Source: Kappaphycus alvarezii (lineage: Eukaryota > Rhodophyta > Florideophyceae > Gigartinales > Solieriaceae). Taken from it: DNA of 64,000 nt. How positions within the stretch are numbered: position 1 is the stretch's first letter; each line of letters begins with the position of its first letter. The notes beneath the pieces are model-generated. The model was not told the origin of the DNA and made no database searches. It saw nothing but the letters and a program-made list of their open reading frames with translations. A program made the translations under genes and the position numbers. The stretch covers positions 1,860,001 to 1,924,000 of the forward strand of contig NADL03000464.1 in assembly GCA_002205965.3 (NCBI GenBank), given 5' to 3'. Positions 54,561 to 64,000 of this stretch are shown here, in pieces.

Positions 54561-56055
54561 TTTACATGTTAGGTCGGAATTGTTTGCGAAGGAATACCCC
54601 GAGTATACTTTGAAGCGAAGAATATATTTCCCAGTCTGAGATACCGAGGATGAAGTTAAGCTGTGCGGTGGAGGTTTTTATGACCTTCTTGAGTGATTTG
54701 AAGTCGTCGATGCCGAATTTTTCTCAATAATTTGAGTCACGAACTGAATTGCACAATTTATTATCCTTGTGAGTGTGAAGGGACCATGGGAGGTTTGAAC
54801 GAAGAGATTGGAAATATGAGAAGATAGAATTCAGTGGTAAACTCTTCATTGTTGCTACGAATGGTATCTGATATATAATTATTCATTTTGGAGTTGTCTC
54901 AACGCTGATTCCAGCTAATTTCGTGTTGTCAAATTTGCGCTCTCTAGATTTGAAGCGTTGGAGGTTCTTTTCCCTATCTTTCAAGAATCCTCCATTGCAC
55001 AAAAATGAGTTAGTCTTCAACCTAAGTATAAAGCGAAATGTCAATAGACGTCGGTTTCATTCCAAGTTCATGATTAAAGTGATGGGATATGGTATGATTC
55101 CACTATTTTTCAGCATCTGAGAGGCTGTATAGTTATTTTGACAGTAGAATGACCTTGCATTACGATTCTTGCGTTGAAAGTGGCTGAGCCCGTTTCGACG
55201 TCCTTAATGGAGAGGAAGAAGCGCCCGCTCAGTATATTCGCGTTATTGGTTATTTCACTTGAGAAAACAACGTTATAAGTACCTCTATCAATGATTCCTT
55301 GTATTTACTTACGTTTAGTATCGATACATTCGAGTGAAGTACAATGTGGATCTGAAGTGTGAAGGATTTTAAGAGATGAGTGAGTCGGAATACAACATGC
55401 CTGTGTCTCATTAAATTTCGCTGCAATTGGATGACATATTGATCATAGGATGTATGAATACTTGTCTTTGATATCGTTATTATCGAAGTGATGAAAAATT
55501 CTTGCAAAAGAACCCTCCATCCCTTCTTTATAGGTATTATTTTCCCGTTTGGTTATCATCTCCCTGTTTTGGTCACAACTCATATTCATAATATGTGGAT
55601 TTCTCCATAATGAGTATGGGGTCACTTCTGGTGCCACGGTCAGTCTGCTTTGAACTGATTTGTACCCTCTATAATACTGTAGCTCTTTTTGCATTGATGC
55701 TACCCAAGAACGGTGCTGAATTGCAAGTGCCATGCATGACGAATACTTTATGAGGTCAGATAGATATATAAGCACGAAGTACAGGAAAGAAGTAAAGCCA
55801 ACAAGAACATCGAACGACACGACTATCAACCCCGTTTATTCACAAATTCCGAGTGACCGGCCACCCTCTGCTTGAAGCTATCCTGCTTCACGGTCGCGAC
55901 CGATTGTCGTGACAGGTAAGGTATCGGATGTATGGGCGCAGTCGCGATATTGAATGTTGAACGAATTCGCCATTACGATCTAGAAAGGCTTGCTTTTCAT
56001 CAAGACTGGTGATCTTGAATGGATCTGTTCACTTAATTTGTTCCTTTTCTCGATA
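54561..56055 (-). pseudogene. Copia-2 reverse transcriptase remnant
   Basis: The best segment (about 55,300-55,140) reads IIDRGTYNVVFSSEITNNAN and ILSGRFFLSIKDVETGSATF, then NARIVMQGH, the conserved start of Copia RT. Upstream, SSCMALAIQHRSWVASMQKE is the integrase-RT connector. The catalytic box is not readable among frame changes. Confidence 0.6.
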
Positions 56056-56057
56056 CA

Positions 56058-56990
56058 CTAGAATTTCTTCTCCAATTTTGGATGGAAATTTCGTGGCCGC
56101 TGGGAGGTTGGATTGAAGCGCCCTTTGGATTCGTAGTTGGCACTCCACGTTTCCATTTCGGCACGAGCTGCTGCCAAAGCCCTAATTCTGCCTGCTTGGT
56201 TCTGTAACGATGTTTTCACGGCTAGAAAACTCGGCATAGTACCGTAAAAAGGAAGAGAGGGTACGATTCCATCTGAGTTCATTGCATCTTTCATGGCTTT
56301 GACGGTAAGTTATGCGGCGCGTTCTCCGGGTCCAAGAGAATTGTGATATTCGATTCCAGATAATTCTAGTTTGATTCCAGTCATTTTTTATATCTCGGAA
56401 GCGTGGGGAGATGAAGACGGATCCTTGATCAGCTTTTAATTTATCCGGGAAACCGACATTCACTGTGGCCGAGCATTTCAGAAAAGGGCGCCAAATTTCA
56501 TCAATGGATTTCATCGTTAACATATCAGCGGCACTAGAAAGATTTTGGTGGTCGATGACGTGAAGGATGTCGCGTCGTACTTCAAACGTGAGGGCCAGGG
56601 AAATGAAGGCATTAAATAATATATGTTAAAGGAGAGATACTTTGAATGATTGCGGTATTGAAGAAACTTTTTGAAAGGTAGCGCAGGCTTGTGAGATTGC
56701 ATTGAGAGTTTGTAGTGTACTTTCGGATGTTATATTTGGATGGGTCCTTTTGATAAGTTCGTATAGTTTTTTTGCGGAAGTATGGAGACGTGACATTGGA
56801 AACGTCTCAATTCCCGTTTCATGGAATAAATTTCGCTGCAATTCCAAACGGCATAGAGTTTTCCGAGTTTTCGTGTAATGGAATTTTCCAGCGGAACCAT
56901 TTGCAGACTAGCAAATTGCCGTCGTTGTATGCAGCTAAACTTTTCCTTGTCTATTATATCTATTCGGAGGAAAATTGGTGTCTCTGCGTT
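56058..56990 (-). pseudogene. Copia-2 integrase remnant
   Basis: Zinc region: SRLHTSAKKLYELIKRTHPN, ITSESTLQTLNAISQACATF (the C-x-x-C is now C-x-x-F). Core: ILHVIDHQNLSSAADM (first Asp), EIWRPFLKCSATVNVGFPDK, LKADQGSVFISPRFRDIKND (second Asp in ADQGSV), and NGIVPSLPFYGTMPSFLAVK, LQNQAGRIRALAAARAEMET downstream. The Glu block is obscured by a frame change near 56,350. Confidence 0.72.
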
Positions 56991-56996
56991 GACGAC

Positions 56997-57266
56997 TTAC
57001 ATTAGTACGAGGAGAAATACTCCATCTGGTGTTATTATACGAACTGAAATTTTTGCGAGGCTCGAGTATAATCCGTCGCCGAAACGGAAGTATGTTTGCG
57101 ATGTTTGTGAGACGTAACTGATTACTTTGACCTGAGCCATTTTGTATGCGGTTGACAGCCTATGGTCGACGATGGATCGCTGGGCTCCGATTTCTAAGCA
57201 TATACCTTCGGATTTTGAAGATGAGGAAACTTTGATGTATGATTTGTTGGTGGAGATAATGTCCAC
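56997..57266 (-). pseudogene. Copia-2 protease remnant
   Basis: CLEIGAQRSIVDHRLSTAYK then YFRFGDGLYSSLAKISVRII and TPDGVFLLVLM. IGAQRS stands where D-x-GA-Q-R-S is expected, so the active-site Asp appears replaced by Glu-Ile. 90 open codons. Confidence 0.6.
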
Positions 57267-57387
57267 AATTTATTTGTGGGTTGAGTAGTCTGTGGTGGCT
57301 TGTTTTGACCAAAGAAAAATCTTGTAGGCTTTTTCTTGCCTTTTAGAGAGGGTGGCAGTCATTTTCGACCTGATCTTTGTGAATTTT

Positions 57388-59992
57388 TTAAGCTTTAACT
57401 GAATTTTTAATATCGACTAGGGAATCGCAGTTTAAATCTAAGTTTTTGATGAAGTTAGTTTTATCAAAATCTGGTTCCATATTGTCTGAATATTCTTTCT
57501 TTTCTACAGGGTACAATTCGATTTCCTTTATTTCTTCGAAAAGAACGCGCTTAACAGATTTTTTTGCGTTACCGAATTTGTTTCGAAAATGAACAAACTT
57601 AGATTCTGCTGTCTGTATCGGGTTTTCGTTTAGGACATTAAGCCATGATATGATCTGGCAAATCATAGCGCCAGTAGCGGCGATTATCAACCTGATTTTC
57701 AGAGCTAATATGCTGATTAATTTAGTTGTCATGATTGTTACGGCTTCCATAAACAGCCTGAAGATCAAAAGTCGTGCTATAGGTAGGCAAATTTCCAAAA
57801 CTTTTTCCGTAGATAGACTGATTTGATTAAGAAAATCTGTTTTCCATAAATTTTGAATAGTCCAAAGTATCTGAGTGTACATTTGATTTGTATTTCACTG
57901 TCGGAGAAGTGGTGCGAACAAAATTTTTGCGTGTTCAGGCAAGTACTCCACATTTTTATCCTCACTCCGCTAATTATAAGGGGCTTGGGAGAAATATTTT
58001 GTGACAGGACTATGGACTTCATCGATCGCTGCGCTGCGAGTGAGTCCTTATGAGACGAATTTCTCAAATGAAAATTTGGAGAAAAAGCGGAAGAAGGGTT
58101 TTTTCGGCAGTAGTTCTGTAAAAGTCCCGATCCATAATAGCGATAGCTTCTCCAAAGTCTCTTATATGTCCTTCAAAGTGTACTTAGCAGTATGTCTTGG
58201 TGTTTCCAATCAAAAGTAGATGTATAAATTCCTTCTTTTTGTTCCCGGCTATGATTGAAGTCTCGAAAAGCGGAGTTGTATTCCTGAAAAATAGTTGAAG
58301 TCATTCTTACATACTTCTAGAAAATTTACGGTAACTTTGGTTGAGTCTGGCGGACATGGATTATGCAATTATGGTGACGTCAAGTTTAATCGGTTCATGA
58401 AGTACGTAATGAGGAAAGGTTTGATGGCTTATTTTGTCTAACTGGATTTTTTGTGCTGCTTCTTATGGCTTGGAAAGTAGACTGATGCATTTATTGACTA
58501 CAAAGAAAACTTTTTCACGGTATATTGTGTATAAAATGTCGAATACCAGTCCTTGGTTTGTTTTTGCGACTTTAAAGTGATTTTTCGCAGAAAAGAGGAA
58601 ACATTTAAATATCTGTGGGCTTTTAACAATGCACTTGGAAAATATCGGCTGATACTGAAAACTATTCGCCAGTTTTTGACGAAGTTCTTCACCGAACAGT
58701 TTATTATCGCCCCCATAGTCGCGGATGGTGTAAACGAAATCATTCTGTTCTACTTTTTAAGACAAATATTGTGACCGAAGACGAAATCTTGGTTTTCATA
58801 GTGATTATTTGGTGCCAATTGGGGCTTATTTGGATCGAATTGCGCACGAGGGCCTGAGTGGAGATGTGTCTCGTTTTGAGATGGTTATCTGCTCATCATA
58901 GGTTTTGAAATACGATACAGGTGGTCGTTTTGGGGAGGCAGGTAGTTGGAGTGTTGGTTTTGTATTTTAGTTGAAGGTCTTTTCCGGAAGAAGAATGTCC
59001 GGGTTCAAAGCTAGATATGGAGGGTATGGTAGCGTGAGTAGATGTTGTGTCTGTGCCGTCCGTCACTATATTGTAAATATCAGTATAATCCATGCCCGTA
59101 GACAGCGTAGGTTTAGTAGAGGTAGTCTTTGTATCTTATTTTACTGTGGTCTCCTCGTTTTTTGCTTGTATACGGAAAGTAGCGCTTCGTTTATATGGCA
59201 GGAATCCAATCTGAGATTTACCACCCCTTTTCCACTCATCAAAAAGAATTTGGTGAGCTAATTAATTCACTTGAGCTAATGTTAATGTACTGCATTTTAT
59301 GTAACTAGTTTTCGAAAAATAAACGATGAAATAAGTTTAATATGAAATAAATTTAATATGAAATAAATTAAAATTGAAGAACTCAAAAATCACATTTCTT
59401 CATTGCCTTCGACGATGCAGTACAATGTAGTTCTATTTTATTTCAAATAGAGGTCCAAGTCGTTCAAGAACTGCAATATCTTATTACAAAGCGAGCAAAA
59501 TAGGTAAGTCGTTCGGCGAAGGTATTGCGTTGTTCCTGTGATATAGCGTAGTTTTGGAGGACGAATGCGATGGAAGTTCTTTTTCGAAAAGAGAACAGCG
59601 GAAGTTGGGGGAGGAGGTGGGTCTTGAAGGGGATGTACCCACGCGCGCAATTCTGGTAGAGCGATAGCCGTGATTCTCAGCGATGAGCGAGGTGGAAATG
59701 CGATATTGTTTGCGATTTATTCCTTCTTTAATGTGTTCCAGCCAGCAGCTGTGTCCAGTTCTTATAGCTATGGCGTTTGTGTGTTGCAAAAGGCGCACGG
59801 TCTAGGGGAGTAATGGAGCTTGGAACGCGGGTGCAAAGCGGATAGCTTACTTTTAGTTTTGAGTAGCGAAGTCGTTAAGATGTTGCGAGCGAAGGATCTT
59901 TCCGATATCGGAGATGAAGGAGAATTTGCGATGATTATGCAATCAGGAGAAGCAGAGGGTGAGTTCAAATATTCTGCGGTAGCGGTAGCCAT
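57388..59992 (-). pseudogene. Copia-2 gag remnants
   Basis: It begins MATATAEYLNSPSASPDCII and NSPSSPISERSFARNILTTS (59,992-59,770). Further segments are SCWLEHIKEGINRKQYRIST (59,740), IVTDGTDTTSTHATIPSISS (59,060) and FRNKFGNAKKSVKRVLFEEI, KEIELYPVEKKEYSDNMEPD, FDKTNFIKNLDLNCDSLVDI (57,610-57,400), which leads to the protease. A zinc knuckle is not clearly readable. Assignment rests on position and Ser/Thr-rich style. Confidence 0.5.
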
Positions 59993-60059
59993 TGGTGAAG
60001 CAGAATGTTGTTCTTCTTCGCCCAGCTACTAGGCGGGTACAGTGGCCGGGGGGTTCTTG

Positions 60060-60315
60060 GCTCGGTCACTGTTCTGGTACTGCCAAAAGCAATTACAATA
60101 CACATTTCAGTCAATTAGCTAGATTTAGCATACCATAATTTGGTATGTCCATTCTGGTCAAAGGTTGGCTATCGGCTATTTGCAACTTGCTCTCAGATAC
60201 ATCTTCCAGGGCTTATATTCAGGAATTTCGGTCCACTTTGGACGTTAGTTGGAGTGGTGAAGTAGTTTAGGCGTTGTCTAATACTGTAAATTTTTACGCA
60301 CAGTATGTCCGCTAC
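60060..60315 (-). repeat. Copia-2 5' LTR, left part
   Basis: Minus strand GTAGCGGACATACTGTGCGT, TTAGACAACGCC and AAAGTGGACCG match the 3' LTR in order and spacing. The block ends at GTAGCG on the right, exactly where the foreign fragment starts. The C-terminal codons of the neighbouring integrase frame (CRSGHTVRKN) are really LTR sequence. Confidence 0.62.
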
Positions 60316-60319
60316 GACA

Positions 60320-61145
60320 ACCAAAAACGTCTTTCATGAGCTGAGCGCAATTTTGGTTGCCGTACATCGCCACCTGAGGTTCCGGTTCCTCGTTCGGATC
60401 GGGGTTGTCCATGAAGTTCTCAAGCGTGCTTTCCATCAACTCACGGGAAAGATTGCCACTCGGAGTGATCCGCAGATGTTCGTACGCCACCACCATTAGT
60501 GCTCCATGCGGTAAGCGGCGACACTTGACCACGTGTTCGCCCGCTTCCACGACCACTATTGGAACCCATCTGACCGGATCGTTCTGTTTCGAAGTTTTAC
60601 ATAACACCCACACTCTTTTCCCAGGTCCAAGCGCATCGCGCCGAACTAATTTCGAGCACTTCGACCTTAACGCTTTCTGGACAGCACGCGACGCTGTCAG
60701 TTGCCGTGGGCGTCAAGCATCTCCTTTGGTACAACTGTAGACGGGACCCCGGCGATGGAAGGGGAGTATCCCCGCGCTAGCTGGAACGCCCTTAGCACAG
60801 CATTTCCATGGAACAGACTGGTCATGAACGACGCTATTGCGACCAAAGTTGCCGGCGATGCGTTGGTGGCCTCTATGACGAGCTTCGATAGGGCGAACTT
60901 GAAGGTCCCGTTGTTTCTATCGACAGTACCGTTCTTGGACGAAGATCTAGACGGCCTTGCGTTCAGCTTAATGTCATGCGATCTTAGAAACCGCTGGATG
61001 AAACCTTTACAGAATTCGGGGTCCGCGCTGAACGACTTTGGAGCTCCATGTTTGTAAAGCCAGTCGGATTCGATCATACTTATCATTGTCTCACTGTCGC
61101 GAGTCGCGGCAATTGATCGTTCTCAGTAACGATGTTCAGTACCTC
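60320..61145 (-). pseudogene. Integrase core and C-terminal region of the inserted fragment
   Basis: MISMIESDWLYKHGAPKSFS and ADPEFCKGFIQRFLRSHDIK hold the second catalytic Asp (ADPEF, about 61,022). SSSKNGTVDRNNGTFKFALS follows: the usual Glu of N-G-x-V-E-R-N-N is Asp (codon 60,919-60,921), 34 residues after ADP. After SLFHGNAVLRAFQLARGYSP and VPSTVVPKEMLDAHG the frame changes to VLCKTSKQNDPVRWVPIVVV and LMVVAYEHLRITPSGNLSRE, a C-terminal SH3-like region. An acidic NPDPNEEPEP linker ends it. Confidence 0.72.
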
Positions 61146-62559
61146 GAACTTTTCTTCGCGAATATACACAGTCACGAAGTCAGCCTGTACTTTCTCATTG
61201 AAGGCAGCGTTCACGTGGGTGAGAGAAATTTTTGCCTTGCCCAATAGTCGCCCTGTTGATGTGTAGACCTCGTAGGCAGCAAAAACCTTGTCTCATGCAC
61301 GCCTCATCTAAGCTGAGTCCATTCCGGCGTCCGAAAACAAGTTTTTCATCTCATTGGCATGTGCGTGAGAGAATCAGTGCACTTTCTTGACAATGTTCAG
61401 TATAGGGCGCTTCTCAACGGAACCCATGGGAGACCCCACATTTGACGCATGATGTGCCACAAACGCCAGCCGCTGTCGTTCGCATTATCCCTCGTCCTTG
61501 GCGATGTGCGTGAAGAAAGTCCACTCAGCCGTATCGCATGGCCTTTGAAAGCATATACTTGGCGGCTTGGTGCAATTGAGGGTTTCCCCGTGTTTTTAGA
61601 GGTTTAGACATACGATAAACGACGAGTAGCTATCGACGAGATCGAGGACGAACGTAGTGGGATTTATATTCGCACTCGCATCGTTCAAGGTCAGCTTCCA
61701 GTTGTACATAACCTTGAGCGCGCCTTCGCACGTATCTCCCCAGCCGTGGTAATACGGCCACTATATTGGGCCAAGAAAAAGTGGTAAGCCAAGAACGTCT
61801 GTCAGAAGAGAAGCGTTCAAGGTCCCTCCCGTGGAGGTTGGGTGTTGCGATTATGCCCATAAATCACCAAATGCCCTGAAAGTATACTTCCAGTAACCTG
61901 TACCAAGGATTTACACTGTAAGAAAACATCAGTGCAACTTGTGCACTGAACCCACGCACTAGTGTAAAACATAAGATCATACCTCTTTGTACCAAGCCAA
62001 TGACATGGAGTCATCGTGACTATCTCGCGTGGTTCTCGAAACATTTCGGACCCACCAATCAGCAACCACTTTATGCCTCCTTTCCAATTGGACCAATGGG
62101 ACTTTGCCATGATGTTTATTGCTGTATGTTACACTTATGGCTGCTACATGAGCCTTCAGAACCTTGTAGTTTGATACCCATGGGGTCGCTTTTTTTAGAA
62201 TAATTTTGAATTCAGTACCGTTTGCTTACAATTTATCTCTGTTGGTGTTGAGTACTTGTTCTATACAAATCCTGGTCTGATGTTCCGGCCTGTTTACCGG
62301 AAGCATCAACCAACAGTTCAACCATAGATTACCTTTTGTGCTCTCAACACCCCACATTGGGGCTCTTGTATCGAGAATTAGATTGAGGTCAATTTGGAGC
62401 TCAAAGGATCTCTTTACAGAAAAAGCGAACCCCTAGAGTCAAATTTCTCCTTCTCGTCATTCTCAACGATAAGTGCGCTGTGAGACCTTGTACCCTGGCT
62501 CAGCTCACCGCCGTTGTTCTTCCGCTCTTCACCAGTGCCCTTTCTACCAGCCATGAACT
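61146..62559. other. Degraded middle of the inserted fragment
   Basis: Minus strand shows LNLILDTRAPMWG near 62,370 (possible protease) and KFEVLNIVTENDQLPRL near 61,150 (integrase lead-in). Otherwise unreadable. Confidence 0.35.
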
Positions 62560-63110
62560 GGTGGAACTCCTCGCGGTCCTGGAACTAGTGCCCAAATTTC
62601 TTGCATGGGCGGCACTTGGTGCTCGCTTTGATCTCATCGAGGCGATTACTATCCGTCCCCATTTCTGGGGCAGTGCGCTTCCCCAGCTTTGATCCGCGAG
62701 CGAGTAGTACAGCCTGGCTTTGGCTTGACTTGGGACACTTCGTCAATAGCTTCGTTTAGAGAAAACATGATCGACTCGACGCTTACGGCGCTGGTGGACT
62801 TTTGCACAACTGCAGCGAGTATCGCACGGATACAGGAACGATCTTCGTAAGAGAGTTCTTGAACTGAGCTCTTGTCGGCGGACTCGGCTAGTGAAGAGCC
62901 CTTCATCAACTTTTGCACCAACTCGAGCGACAGCTCGACCTTCACAGTCTTCGCTGCTTTTCTTTTTTCCTGCTCCAACATAAAAAGCTGTAAAGTCACG
63001 GCGCTCGAAGTATCTTCGGTGAGATGAGCATTGCGAATGAGCATTACAGAAAACTGTCGGCTGGTGCTTTCGTCGATGCCCGCTGTGTGATTCAGGTAAC
63101 GAGCCACGGC
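62560..63110 (-). pseudogene. Gag remnant of the inserted fragment
   Basis: A 150-codon frame: VARYLNHTAGIDESTSRQFS, VMLIRNAHLTEDTSSAVTLQ, LELVQKLMKGSSLAESADKS and SYEDRSCIRAILAAVVQKST, helical and charged; followed in another frame by IKASTKCRPCKKFGHWS and REEFHQFMAGRKGTGEERKN, a partial zinc knuckle (C-x-x-C-x-x-x-x-G-H). Confidence 0.6.
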
Positions 63111-63170
63111 CCGTTTGAAGCGGTTGACGAATTTCGCCGGCTGCTCGTCATTCTTACAAACACACGTGTG

Positions 63171-63420
63171 CTGCTTGGTATACTGCGTCCTTTATATAGT
63201 GCTAGAATAGGTATAGACTCTAGTTTGTTGCAGAGTAGATGTACTAAAGGAAGGACGAAACTATTGCTCTGAGAGAGGTTTTGCACTAAAGAGAGAAGTT
63301 GTACTAAAGAGTTAGTTTTAGGTTCTTTTTCTCTCGAGTCCCATAGAGGGAGTCTTTACTTTACCACAGACATATGCAGGTGCAACATGCAGTCCTGGAT
63401 ACCCCACTGACCTAAAAGAA
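63171..63420 (-). repeat. Copia-2 5' LTR, right part, with TATA box
   Basis: Minus strand: TTTAGTACAACT words, GAGCAATAGTTTCGTCC, CTATTCTAGCACTATATAAA and GCAGTATACC correspond to GAGCAATAATTTAGTCTCC, CTATTCTGGCACTATGTAAA and CAGTATACC of the 3' LTR. TATATAAA at 63,191-63,198 would be the promoter. Confidence 0.62.
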
Positions 63421-63429
63421 CTAGGTTTG

Positions 63430-64000
63430 ATAGGGTGGCTAAACTCTGCGTGTTGTGGGGCGGAATGTATTACAGACGCGCTACGCGTGGACCAAGTCGC
63501 ATAACTAAGCTGCTGATAAAACCGGGTCTTCACTTCTCCCGTCGAACATCCGCTTCCCATTGCGACAGCGGCCGCTTGTTCGTCGATTACCTACAACGTC
63601 GTCGCAGACGGAGATCCAAGCGAGTCGAAGGCTAACGGCACAAACTTCCATCCTAATTTCGGTCGTCCTGGGAGGGCTTCACCGAGGATAGCTGCTATTT
63701 TGCTGGTAAGCTCCCTATTTTTCCGTCTTTCCGCTGCACTGGCCGCGGTGCGCGCCTCAAGCGCTCCAATGGACATGAACCTATCATTGAAAGTCGATGT
63801 TACTGTGACGTCGTCTGCTATCGGGAGGGGCGGCAAGGTGTTGATCTCGTCCCACCTCGGGTGCACTCGGATGTCGGCAGGCCGTGCATTCAGTCCGGGA
63901 AGTAAGTAGTTAACCTCATATTGAACGCCGACTCTTGCTGCCTTGAACACTTGTCGGCCAAATACCTTCACTACGGCATTATGCCGGTTAGTCCATCCCA
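63430..64000 (-). pseudogene. Retroelement C-terminus with endonuclease-like domain, continues off the right edge
   Basis: LPGLNARPADIRVHPRWDE, IADDVTVTSTFNDRFMSIGA, AASAAERRKNRELTSKIAAI and KFVPLAFDSLGSPSATTL run open for 126 codons from 63,971 to 63,591; after one stop, VDEQAAVAMGSGCSTGEVKT and RFYQQLSYATWSTRSASVIH follow. R-P-A-D-I, D-V-T-V and the F-x-PLAFDSLG block are the same domain order as in copies A-C (SRPDV, DVTFV, PVPISTLGG), but it is a different, better preserved family. The RT lies outside the window. Confidence 0.7.

Larger units (their letters stand above)
53690..60315 (-). mobile_element. Old Ty1/Copia LTR retrotransposon (Copia-2)
   Basis: Minus order: LTR, gag, protease, integrase, RT, RNase H, LTR, the Copia order. 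The 3' LTR is about 53,690-54,055. The left part of the 5' LTR is at about 60,060-60,315 and its right part at 63,171-63,420, separated by another element fragment. The shared LTR block 53,784-53,829 versus 60,270-60,315 is 46 bp in both. All genes have multiple stops. The protein types resemble Copia elements known from algae and aquatic animals (inference from memory). Confidence 0.75.
60316..63165 (-). mobile_element. Truncated LTR-retroelement fragment inside the Copia-2 LTR
   Basis: Minus order: gag, a weak zinc and protease area, integrase, integrase C-terminal region, then an acidic linker that runs straight into the Copia-2 LTR. RT and RNase H, expected next in Copia order, are missing. 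No LTRs of its own are visible. Both junctions fall in one LTR block, with GTCCGCTAC (left) and GTGTGCTGC (right) possibly being a diverged target duplication. Confidence 0.6.

Overview
The window is eukaryotic nuclear DNA. It has short GT-AG introns, LTR and non-LTR retroelements, PIF/Harbinger-like DNA transposons and long pyrimidine-rich leaders before the few host-like genes. The element families and gene style make a multicellular red alga the best guess, but this rests on remembered protein families and is low to moderate confidence.

Layout: 1-9.5 kb is the host-like part. It has the broken or partial end of an unrecognised membrane-anchored protein (1-1075, minus), a secreted trypsin-like protease with a Pro/Thr linker and a Cys-rich tail (4429-6327, plus) and a LURP-one/Tubby-like protein (8454-9507, plus). 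Between them lie clusters of a TACTGTAC/GTACAGTA palindrome and strand-biased C/A-rich stretches. 9.5-12.1 kb holds nothing I recognise apart from one small ORF. 12.1-16.2 kb is a pile-up of five 5'-truncated ends of a reverse-transcriptase element with a zinc-like motif and a restriction-like-endonuclease-like C-terminus. 16.3-18.1 kb is a decayed PIF/Harbinger module (Myb/trihelix-like gene facing a DDE transposase), followed by copies of an unnamed repeat of about 250 bp. 19.5-21.0 kb is an unrecognised decayed gene. 21.2-25.7 kb is an old Ty3/Gypsy element (minus). 26.5-31.8 kb is an old Ty1/Copia element (plus). 32.9-34.6 kb is a second transposase facing a DUF6818-like gene. 35,118-40,956 is a young Ty3/Gypsy element with nearly identical LTRs and a 5-bp target duplication. 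41.5-42.2 kb is another transposase tail. 42.5-48.9 kb is AT-rich and almost gene-free. 48.9-50.9 kb is a second PIF/Harbinger module. 51.5-53.0 kb and 53.7-60.3 kb are two more Copia elements (minus); the 5' LTR of the second appears split by a 2.85-kb fragment of a further LTR element (60.3-63.2 kb). 63.4-64 kb is the tail of another endonuclease-bearing retroelement running off the right edge.

The window is therefore a small host-gene island next to about 50 kb of nested transposon remains. Many otherwise good reading frames shift at or near homopolymers, even in the young Gypsy element, so some of the apparent decay may be base-calling error rather than mutation. I found no CRISPR array, rRNA, confident tRNA or bacterial-type operon. 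The most useful observations are the protease architecture, the 66-bp retroelement tail inserted with an 11-bp duplication inside a transposase gene, the recurring convergent transposase/Myb-like pairs, the young Gypsy element with a damaged integrase, and the split Copia LTR.
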